DNA of 64,000 nucleotides from Arbacia lixula. Taxonomy: Eukaryota > Echinodermata > Echinoidea > Arbacioida > Arbaciidae. Shown piece after piece: positions 21,837 to 33,800 of this stretch (positions are counted from its first letter, which is position 1; each line of letters starts with the position of its first letter). The DNA lies in assembly GCA_963669155.1 (NCBI GenBank), contig OZ022585.1, forward strand, positions 13,637,229-13,701,228. Reading direction: 5' to 3'. The translations under genes were made by a program, and so were the position numbers. Below the pieces are notes generated by a model. It did not search any database. It saw only the letters and a program-made list of their open reading frames with translations, and had not been told where the DNA came from.

Positions 21837-24800
21837 GTAAATATCCTTTTCTGATGTGACATACTGTAATGTCACATATTACATTTATTGGGCAATCAGA
21901 AAAGGGTAAGCATTTGCAGTGGTAGATATGTATTCCACATACAGCTTTACCATAAAGTGCTACACATTAATGTATTAAACTCAATTGTCTACATATACCC
22001 CTATCTTATGGTCCCCAATGCTGTTTTGCTGACTGTCGCAATACATTTATTGTGCATAGTTTAGTGATGCATTGTCAGTTAGGGTGATGTATTTTTGCCT
22101 GAGCTTTTGTTTTGTCTCTGTAAGTAACTTGTGCTGCATAAACTGATGAACGCTTGATGTGCATATTTTTTTTATGAATAAATGTACATTTATTGAGGAT
22201 GATTGTTTCTCTTTGCTCCACATACATGTACATTATCTCTACCAGATCTACCAGATCATTGTTTCGTCCCTCTGTTTTGCTCACTTCAGGAGAGTCTGCC
22301 GACTGCCAGAGCTAGTGCCACGTGTCTCAATTTCAACAGCATGCTGATCCTCTTCCCTGTCTGCCGAAACCTCATCTCCTACTTACGTGGCTCTTGCGAG
22401 TCCAAGAAGGTGATTTCCCATGACAAGCAGAGTGGGTCAAATGGGTTCGTTCTGCAACAGTGGATTTTATTTTAAACCCCTCATAAAAAAATTCTGCAAC
22501 TCAATTTTGAGGGGCAATATATCGCTTATTGCTTTATTTTCGTATGTGATTGGGGTGTCATTAGAAAGCTTGATGATTCTCCCTCACATTGGTGTGCCAT
22601 TTGCTATGATTATGCAATCATGGAATGTGCAGTATTCCTGATTATGGGGCAAAATCACAAATGAAATGTTGCAAAATGGATTGTGTCCTTATCTAGTCAG
22701 TTGGTATTCTGAAAAATGACTGAATTTTAAAAACTGTGCCATTTGGCCAATAAGATTTGTGGATTGTAGCGGATGTAACTCAAAACTTCATTTCTTTTCA
22801 GCATAGTACCCCTTTGCTTCTGACTACATGTACAGTGTATCTGCAAATTTCATTCAGTGAAATGCTGAAATGTGACTGTTCTACATGTCTTTAAATCATC
22901 ATGTTACCAAGTCTTGAAAGTACATTTTAAGTTATTGTGCATTCTATGCCTCCATGAGATTGAAAGAGTTAATGTGTGCCAAGTTTATGTGAGTCTATAG
23001 TTGCCCCTCAGCAGATTTGTCCTGCAGTGTCATCTTCTGTTGACATGTTTTCATTCTTTAAACTTTTCCTCTGCAAGTTCTACCGACGAAACTTGCGACG
23101 TCAGCTGGACAAGCACATCACGTTTCATAGGCTGCTGGCTTATGCGATTGGGTTTTTTATGGTTGTACACGTGGTTGCCCATTGCTTCAACTTCCAGAAC
23201 ATGTACAACGGGAGGAAAGCAACGGATAATGATGACTGGCTTGCCTCGAGATTGAGTAGCCCTACATTAGACTTGAACCCCTTCCAAAGTCTTGGCAGTG
23301 TGAGTGAGGATGCAGGATTTGTTACTAAAGCACCATCCTTTCTTTTTTTTATGCCAACAGGCTTGATATGATCAAATGCTTCAATGATGGCTGAAAATTT
23401 ACATGCAAAGTATTAAGAGATTTGTCAATCCTGGTGCTCTTCATATTTTTATAACCATAAAGTGTTCTTTTTTTATAATTAAAATGTTCATTTATTGAAT
23501 ATTTTATGGAATGCCCTTTAATGTTTTTAAATGTAAATCAAGTGCAAATCAGTGGCATTGCCATGAATTGTGATTATTTTCAACAAACCATGAATTAATG
23601 AATAACTAAAAGAGAAAATAATGATAATGTGCAGTAGAGGTTTATAAACGGTTCTCTACTGAGTCTCCACATAAATTGGCTTTTCTGTACTTGGATACTG
23701 AGCAGTGCAAATCCCGCATTATCTTCTGTAGAGACAATAAACAACAGACTATGAATGAAATTTCTTTTACAGGGCGCAATTAAGTTGCACCCCTTTGGTT
23801 ACTGCAGTTTTATGGCAAATGTCGGCATCCTTCCAGAACCAGGGTTTACAAAGCCCCCAAAATTCTAACTGTAAGCGATGGGTTAAAATCAATTAAGAAA
23901 GAACTGAACGCATGAATGAGGAATATCGTGCATTGTTAGTAATGTATGTAGCCATTGTTGGAAGTTGTTAATGTTGTTGTTTTCTCTCAATTGTTAGAGT
24001 GATGTGACTGGACTGGCCATTATCGGACAGGGCCTTGCTCTCTTGCCTGGTTGGACTGGTGCTGTTTTGACCATAACCTTCCTTCTCATGCTCTCATCTG
24101 CCACAGAATTCATGAGGTAAAATTTGTTCCCATTTTGTGTATGTAACATTTGTGAAAATGTAAAATATGTTAGAGTTATGCAAAATTGTATAGATACTCA
24201 AGATTTGTAAAAACATTCTTAGATAGGTGAGATGTGTTAAATGTTGTAAGATATGGTAGTCTCATATGAAAAACCGAAGTGTCCAGACTTGTGGTTGCAG
24301 TTGTGATAGGCCTCTTGTGGTCTTTAAAGACAATGGGTGTCATTATCTTATCTTTCAGTCACAGAGGAGCAGCGCTTTCAGTGGCTGATGAGGCGAGCTA
24401 CCAGTTACGATGGATATTAACCTTTTCTTTTATCAATCGTGCGCACACTCATGTACTCTTGCTGAGAAGCCAAAAATTATCTTGTTTTAGGCTATAATAA
24501 CTAAAGTAAAAATCTTGTAGTGTACAGGTTACTAAAACATGGGCTTATACATAGATTTGTATAGTCATTGCATTTCAGAAAGTGTATTTTCTTGTTAAAA
24601 TACCCTCAAATATTTATTTCCAGAAACCAGCTCTCCAGTTCCAATTGTATGGACAAATTTTAAGGAGATCACCTTTGTTGTTGACGTGTTGCAAAAATGT
24701 TGTTGTTTCTTAATCTGCAGGAGGTCGTATTTCGAGACGTTTTGGCTAACACATCATCTCTTTGTGATCTACTACGCCATGTTGTTGGCCCATGGTATGG

Positions 24801-27800
24801 GGTATGTGATCTCTGTTTATTCTTTCGTCGTTCAAACACCTCCCCCCCCCCCCCCTCCATCCCCACAGCCTGATTAGGATAACTGCTGCGAATATGAACT
24901 TTGGGGCTTCTAGACAGGGGAATGTTTTACTTTCCCTTATACTGTTCATACTGAAGCTATGACTTTTAGATATCATACGCATTGTTATTAGATGATATTA
25001 TACGTGCAGAGCTAAAACTAAAGTTGTTTCATCTCTGTTTAAATTCAGGTGCCATTTTGTCCAACCTCGCAAAGCGCTTTCATTCTTTCTCTGTTTCTCC
25101 CTCAGTGGTGTGGTCAAGTATCAAACAAACTTGGATGAGCACGACCCCAATGAGTGCATGGTGAGTGAGGAAGCGTTTGACGCCTGCATGGATGTGCCTC
25201 CGCAATTCACAGGAACACCAGGCTCGGTGAGTTTACATGTAACACACCTGGGTACCTGTCACAAAGAGCTACAAGTAATCTATTGTTAATCCTTGTGAAT
25301 TGATCTGTTGTTATCCTTATCACAAAGAACCTGTGGTCATTATGAATCATAACTTACTATTGACATACATGTACATGCAAACACTTGGACTAGCAATAGC
25401 AATAGCAATAGCAACTTGCAAATGATTATAAAGTTACATGGAAGAATTGATCATCCGACCGATTGATAGATTAACTAGTCAGTCAATTGATTAGTTAACC
25501 CATTTACTAAAAGAACCGAGTATTCACGGTTCCCAAGTGTCCTAACCGGGAACCAAACTTGATTCCCAGAAATGTAGCAAATTTTTTTTTTTTTCCGTTA
25601 TATATGTTGCTGGTCTTATACACTAGTACTCTAGATTGAATACAGACATGACTGCAAAGAAAAATATGCGTGCATGGTGCATCATGAGAACGCTTGTCCC
25701 TCTAGGAGGTAGTGAGAATTGATTAATGTATCATATCAACGACTTCCGTCATATCTTTGCAGAGCTGGAAGTGGTGCGTAGCCCCACTTTGTATCTACTT
25801 CCTGGAAAGATTGCTGAGAATGGCTAGGACTTGGGCTGATGTCACAATAGTACAAGTAAGTTCAATGAAAACTTGGAAGCCTGTTGCATTTACAATTCTT
25901 GTAACGTACCATCAAAAGTAACCATCATGATAGCTGCCAGTAAGTAAGTTACAATAGTTGAATACATACATGCAACAGTCCTTGGTAAGTAAAACAGTTT
26001 TCCACTATAACGTTGACTTCTGAAGTATTAGGTAATGTATGAAATATGCATGTAATAAAGCAACATATGTATATTCCAGTATAAAATAGCATTTTGGAGA
26101 TACATGATATTGCACTTCATTAATTAATATTGTGCTCAGCTCTATTGTGCTATACATATGCATTTGTTGAATACCGAAATCCATGTCCGTGAATTGGTGT
26201 TTTTACCATTTAGTTTATTAAATGTGCTAACAATTTGTTTTAGGTGGTCCAGCATCCCTCCAATGTGATTGAGCTGAGGATGAAAAAGCAGGGTTTCTCC
26301 ATGCTGCCAGGGCAGTACATCTTCCTCAAGTGCTCTCCCCTCTCCAAGGTCCAGTGGCACCCCTTCACCCTCACATCAGTAAGTCACTCCTTGTCAGTCT
26401 TTTTTCTCCACCCCCTTCCACCATTATCTTCTTCATCTTTTCCCCCCATGCTTTTCTTTCACCCAGCCCCCCCCCCCTCGACATTTTACGCAAGAAATTT
26501 GTAATGCGAAAAGATCGCGCCGCGGCGTTTCATGACTTTTTCCTTCTAGTCTCACGCAACTTTTAAGACCAAATTTGTGACGCGGGGGTACGCGGTTCCA
26601 AAGTTATGTAACATTTTGTATGTGCTTGTCAGACCAAAAATTGCTCAAAAACGTGATTTCATTTACAAATCCAATGCAAATTCTGTATCTAGCCAAAATT
26701 CATAAATGTATCATTATTTTTATTTTTACTGATGAAAAGCAATAGATTTCATGCTATTTATAACTGAAATAGTATTGGCAACGATTTCCGTTGAAAAAAC
26801 AATGAAAAACATAAAGTCGAAAAAACAAAGAAATACATAAGAAATTAAAAAACAATGAAATACATAGGAAAAACTTTGATATTGCCATTTTTTAAAATCC
26901 TTATTTGATAATAATCCTAAGAAGAGTGCCTGGACTGAAATCTAGCAGTTTTGGTGCTATATTGAAAGATTTACAACCAAATTATGATTTTATGCATTTA
27001 ATTAGGATAATTAATTAATTAAAAATAAATTTCAATAAGTTTGGTGTAATTGACAATTGAATTATGGAGATTACATCATCGGTGACGTACGTGCCAATTT
27101 TCTTCGTGATCGCGCGATCAATTGCCAAGATCTTAGGGGGGGCTGTTTTTGCCCCCCCCCCCCCCCCCCCGCGCTATGTGATTTCAAAATAGCCCAGGCT
27201 ATATAGGGTTAACCCTCACATCCTGTAAGTCCCTCTGTTCTCTGTCTTCTCTCTCCACCCCCTTCCAGCATAATCTGCTCTTTCTTCTTGCCTTACTCCT
27301 CAGACCTTCACCCTCGCATCAGTAAGTCCCTTTTCTGTCTTTTTTCTCCAGCCCCTTCCCCTGTTATCTTCTCAATCTCCCCCCCCCCCCCCCCTGCCTC
27401 CTTTCTCCCCTCTGCCTCCTTTCTCCAACCCCTCCCACCATAATATTCCTTTTTTGGTTGCCTTGCTCCTCCTTCACCATCACATCAGTAAGTCACTTCT
27501 GTTGTCTCTTTTTCTCCAACTCCTTCCACCATAATCTTCTCTTTCTTGTTCTCTTACTCCTCCTCCACCCTCACATCAGCAAGTCCCTTCTCTTTCTTTT
27601 CTCCAACCCTTTCCACCATTATCTTCTCTTTCTTGTTGGACTACTCCTCCTTCACCCTCACATCAGTCAGCTCCTTCTCTGTCTTCTTCCCCCAACCCTC
27701 TTTCCCCTTTTCCGTCATCTTCTTTTCTTGCTCCTCCCTCCCTCCCCCTGGCTTAACCCTATCTAGCCCGGGAGGGGGGGGAGCAAAAACAGCCCCCCCT

Positions 27801-30800
27801 CGACATTTTTCGTGATAAATTTGTAGTGCGAAAAGATCACGCCGCCACGTTTCATGACTTTTTTCCTCCAAGTCTCAATCAACTTTTAAGACCAAATTTG
27901 CGATACGGAGGTACGTGGTTCCGAAGTTTAACATTTTGTACGTGCATGTCAGGCCCAAAATTGCTCAAAAACGTAATTTCATGTACAAATCCAATGCAAA
28001 TTCTGTATCTAGCCAAATTTCATAAATGTATAATTATTTTTATTTTTTACTGATAAAAAAACAATAGATTTTCATGTTATTTATGACTGAAATACTGTTG
28101 CCAATGATTTCCATCAAAAAAAAAATTAAAAACAAAGTCGAAAAAACAAAGAAATACATAAGAAAGTTCAAAAAACAATAAAATACATAAGAAAAAAATT
28201 GATATTGCCATTTCTTAAAATCCTAATTTGATAATAATCCCAAGAAGAGTGTCCGGAATGAAATCCAGCAGTTTGGGGGCTATATTTAGAGATTTACAAC
28301 CAAATCATGATTTTATGCATTTAATTAGCATAATTAATTAATTAAAAATAAATTTGAATAATTTTGGTGCAATTGACAATTGAATTGTGGAGATTACGTC
28401 ATTGGTGACGTACGTGCTAATTTTCGTCGGCCCTTGGGAACAACAGTGTCTCAATCACTGACAAGGTTACTAGGTGAATAAAACTATAGATAAACAAATA
28501 AATAATATGCCTCACAGGCTCCAGAAGAGGACTACTTTTCACTTCACATCCGGAGGGTTGGAGACTGGACAGATGCTCTGGCTATCAAGATGGGGGCTGA
28601 CCAGCCAGAGCCGCTACCCATCACACAGCTGCCCAGGTGGGTGTTGGGAAAGGTCTGGGGAGGGGGAGGGGTGGAGGAGAGGTTGAAGGGTAGAGGAGAA
28701 GGGGAATGGGGGAGGGGGGATGACTAGATGGATGCTTTAGCCGTTCAGATGGGGGCTGACCAGCTAGAGCTACTTACCATTACCCAGCTGCTCAGGTGGG
28801 TTTTGGGAAGGGTCTGGGAAGTTGTGGGAGAGAGGGGAGGGGGGCGGGGGGGCGGGGGCTGGGAAGGCGGGGGGAGCGTGTGAAGGAGAGGGAGTGGGGG
28901 TGTAGAGGAGAGGGGGGAGGGGGGGGGATGACTGGATGGATTATTGAACTCGTCAAACGATACCAGCTACTCGTAATTTTTGTTCTCAATAAAAAATTTC
29001 TTCTCTGAAATTTGTGTAAAATCTAAGACATTCGGTGATAGAGCCTTTGCAAATACGCCACCCAAATTATGGAATGACCTCCCCCAAGGCATTAGATCAT
29101 TGACAGACTTCGATCAATTTAAATTAAGACTAAAGACACAATCTGTTTGATAATTATTAGTTATTTTCAAATTCTCACATAATCAATTTTTACTTTCACA
29201 TGCATAGAGACTATTTGAATGGTATTATGCATCTCTAAGATTTGAATATTATTATTATTATTACCCATTACCCAGCTGCCCAGATGGGTGTTGGAAAGGG
29301 TCTGGGAGGGGTGGGGGGGAGGGGTGCGGGGGGGGGGGGGGGTAGAGAAGTGTAGAGGAGAGGGAGATAGCATGAGATGGAGGATAGAAACACTTCTTGT
29401 GTGTCCTCTCTCAGCACCACAGCTGCATGATATAAAATCAATGTGCTTTTGCTAGATTCGCATTTGATTTCTGTAAGAGATAGACACAAATCTTTTCCTA
29501 GTGTGGAGAGTGGTAGGGGTGATTGTACCGATGACTCGAGTTGCTTGGGTTGCGGATGGGAATGGGTTACTCAAAGGCCATATACTGTACTGGAAACCTT
29601 CAAAAGGTGATCATGAGCAATCTTCTTGCCAATGGTCTTAAATTCATGTATTATCCATTTTAGAAACTTGCTGAAAGTTATTTGCCCTCGAATGATCCAC
29701 ATTTTCAGTTATTAGTGATTAAATTACAGATCCTCAAAATGTTCGGGCCGAACAATTTCAGGATTTGTGATTTAATCACTAATTACTCAACATGTGGATC
29801 ATTTGAGGGCAAATAGCTTTCAGCAAGTTTCTAAAATGGACAATACATGAATTTAAGACCATTGGTAAGAAGATTGCTCATGATCACCTTTTTGAAGATT
29901 TTTTGTCTTCCCAGTACAGTATATTCCCTTTAATGGTGAAATAATCCACAAATGACCCATGAAGAATTACCCCCTGTAATTTCCCCTCTTGCTCCCATTC
30001 ACAGAGTGCAAGTGGATGGCCCATTTGGGACGTCTTGCACAGACATCTTTGACTACGACGTTGTGATGTGTGTTGGCGCGGGCATTGGTGTTACCCCATA
30101 TGCTTCTGCACTCAAATCCATATGGTAAGTTTAGCTAGTCGCATGTCTCCTCAATATTTTGTGGGAATTGGGTTGAAAGAGGAGACAATGTGTTACAGTT
30201 TTGACAGGATTTGTTAGAAAAATCAAGGCTAACATGTTAGTTGTTTTCATGGATGTTGAAATTTTAAATGAAGAAAGATTAGACAAATGAGATAGAAGAG
30301 GAGGAGGACATAAAGAATGTGTGAAATGGTGAGAAGAACAAAAGAAAATGGGAGACTGCAGAGAAGTATAAAGCAAAGAACCAGAAGAACACAAAACAAC
30401 AATATGAAAAGAAATACAATGAAGGAAAAAGTGAAGGGGCCAAAGAAGAAAGACATGCAGAGTCGATGAGTAGGAAAAGATGAAAAAGAAGCTAAAAGAA
30501 AATAGAGAGAGTTGAAGGAAAAATTTTAGTGGATGGAGGAGAAGGAAAAAGAGGTGCAAGTAGAGAAGGAGCTTAGGATTGGATTATGGATGCATACATC
30601 AGATAATTAAGAGCCAAATGTAATATCTGCCATTTTCATTTGAGCTTTGTTGAGAAAACAGCAGCTCTGTCTTATTTGAAATTGTATATAGGCAACCACA
30701 GAACAACTGGGATATTTTCCTGGAGGAGAATTTACATCAAGCCGTTTAGATCTCTAATAACATTGTTTTATGATGCGACTTCAATTATAATATATTTATT

Positions 30801-33800
30801 GACAATATGTTGTTGAAATTCAGCCACAGACTAGAGGCTGGAGATGAATCCCTGCACCTGCGGAAGATGTACTTCTACTGGATCTGCCGTGACACAAAGG
30901 CCTTTGAGTGGTTCGTGGATCTACTCTCGGCGTCTGAAGATACCTTGCACAGAATTGGAAGACAAGACCTCCTCGTCTACTCCATCTACCTCACAAGGGG
31001 ATGGGACTATGCACAGGTAGGGCCATTTCTTCCTTCTCAGAAATGTGATTAATGTTTTCTTGTGACCCCCAGGCTAAGAACATCAACATCTAACTGGTTA
31101 GAGGGATATTACCTTGTTATGTTGAAATCTCACTGTACCCATGCTTGTTATAATGGTAGTAGAAACTGTATAATGATCTTTTATCCCCAGGCTAAGAACA
31201 TCAACATCTAACTGGTTAGAGGAGGACAATGCACTGAATAAATACTACTAGACTGCTCACTGGGATTGTTTTTCATGAAGTTATGTTGGATGATGGATGT
31301 AAAGACATTTTACAATGTGCCCGGAACAACAATAGAAGCAGATGTACATGGTTAAATATTCTTTCACTACCTTCTCAGAGCTGAATAGCTGTTGCCATAT
31401 TTGCATGATAATAGATTGAAATGTGGTGGACTATCTAATGAATTCCCATTTTACTCTGTGAGTTTGGAAATTGACCTGAGGTCATTTACTAAAAGCAATA
31501 ATCTGCTCATGCGCAATTGCAATTATGAAATGGCTTATCCATGGTCGTTGTAACAGGAGTAAAGATTGCATAATGATTCTGCCTTTTATCCCAGACTTAG
31601 AACATCTACATGCTAGAGGACAGATAAGGTGCGTCTTCATTAGCCTGATCAGACGAAATAGCGAGCTATTTTCCTGATCCGGGGAACTAGCCTGAAGTTG
31701 CAATCGCGTCTTCATTAGCTCGAAACTCGGGATACGTAAGCTCGAGCTCGGGTTGCATAAATTATCCCGAGTGTCGCACATACCAGCAGTGCGCGACAGG
31801 AATAGGCCATTACCACATGTTTTCGGTTGTGAGCTCGCATTCACGCACGTGTAAAAACCTATTACGTAAACAATGCCTCGTGGGCGCTGATGCATGCCGG
31901 GATCGAGAAATTTTCAGGCTAATGAAGACGCTCCGAACTAGCTCGTGCTATTTTGCGAACTAGCTCGAGCTAGCTCCATCTAGCCCAAGATTTCTTGGGA
32001 AATTTTCTCGACCAAATAGCTCGCTATTTTGCCTGATCTGGCTAATGAAGACGCAAATAGCTAGCTAGTTCGTGATCTAGCTAGCTAGCCGGATCAGAAC
32101 AAGCTCGTTATTTTGCCCAGCTCGAGCTAATGAAGACGCCCCTATAGATTGATACAGTGACTTAGCAGTGACTCTGTACATTAGAGATAGTGGAATAGAC
32201 TTGAGATCAATTCAGATCAATTGCAATTCTTTATAAGACGGGGCCTTGGTCTACTCAAGTTCAGAAAGCCATTCTTTTCAGAGACGAGAACCAGGCCGAT
32301 ATTGCAATCTCAATTTATCCATGGTCATTAACATAGGAGTACTGTAAAAGTGGAAATTTTCGCGGGATTAATTTTTCGCGCTCGGCGGAGTAAAATGAAC
32401 TTCGCGTGTTTTTAATTTCGCGGGTTGTCCAGCCCTTAGGACGATTGATTCACTCAGCTTACCACTGCCACGCCAGTGCAAGCCAGGCCGCAGCAATAGC
32501 ATGATGATGTTGTTGGAGCGCTATACATAGGCTTGCGTACGGGATGCATGATGCATCAAAGCAAGCACGCATACAAAGTGTGCCCATATGAACTTCGTTT
32601 AGGTGCAAATATATTTGCGCGATTTTATTTTCGCGCCAAACGCACGCCGCGCGAAATGCGCAAAAATTTCCACACCGCGAAAATTTCCACTTTTACAGTA
32701 CACTGTATAATGATTCTGCCTTTTCACCCCCCAGGCTAAGAACATCTACATGCAGGAGGACAGAGAAATCGATGCAGTGACTGGGCTGAGGCAGAAGACG
32801 CATTATGGCCGGCCTATGTGGGACTCAAACTTCACCTACATCGCAGAGGAAAACCAAGGGTAAGTGCATTGGCCATTTTTTTTTTTTTTTTTGCCAGGTT
32901 TCCACACCGCATATAAGTGAAAGGCATCCCAAAATGCACCACCCAGGGACATATTGGCTGTTTTTTTGCCTGTTTTCCACACAGTATATAGGGGCAAGTC
33001 GTCACACAATGCATCGTGCAGGGACATATTGGCTGGTATTTTGCCAGTTCTCCACACAGTATATAGGGGCAAGTCGTCGCACAATGCATCACGCAGGGAC
33101 ATATTGGCTAGTATTTTGTCAGTTTTCCACACAGTATATAGGGGAAAGACATCGCACAATGCATCACGCAGGGACATATTGGCTGGTATTTTGTCAGTTT
33201 TCCACACAGTATATAGGGGAAAGACGTCGCACAATGCATCACGCAGGGACATATTGGCTGGTATTTTGTCAGTTTTCCACACAGTATATGGGGGGAAAGT
33301 CGTCGCACAATGCATCACGCAGGGACATATTGGCTAGTATTTTGCCAGTTGTCCACACAGTATATAGGGGCAAGTCGTTGCACAATGCATCACGCAGGGA
33401 CATATTGGCTGGTATTTTGTCAGTTTTCCACACAGTATACAGGGGAAAGTTGTCGCACATTGCATCACGCAGGGACATACATGTATTGGCTAGTATTTTG
33501 CCAGTTGTCCACACAGTATATAGGGGCAAGTCGTCGCACAATGCATCACGCAGGGACATATTGGCTGTTTTTTTGCCAGTTCTCCACACAGTATATAGGG
33601 GCAAGTCGTCGCACAATGCATCATGCAGGGACATATTGGCTGTTTTTTTGCCAGTTCTCCACACAGTATATAGGGGCAAGTCGTTGCACAATGCACCACG
33701 CAGGGACATTTGGATTTTCTTGCAGTCTTCCTGTCTCATACACTAATACACTACACTGGAAGTGAGTATGACTGCAAGAAAAGTCAGGATGTTGCTTGCC

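Noticed and set aside
30131-30559. 142-residue minus-strand Phe/Leu/Ser-rich frame
   Set aside because: It lies in a NOX intron over a purine-rich stretch; the composition is low-complexity and no family or splice context is seen.
32885-33715. Regular direct repeats resembling a CRISPR array
   Set aside because: Whole 75-bp units are repeated without unique spacers, in a eukaryotic intron.
32805-33746. 313-residue plus-strand open frame with 25-residue repeats
   Set aside because: It is the 75-bp minisatellite read in a stop-free frame; it overlaps NOX exon 12 in the wrong frame and open frames exist on both strands.
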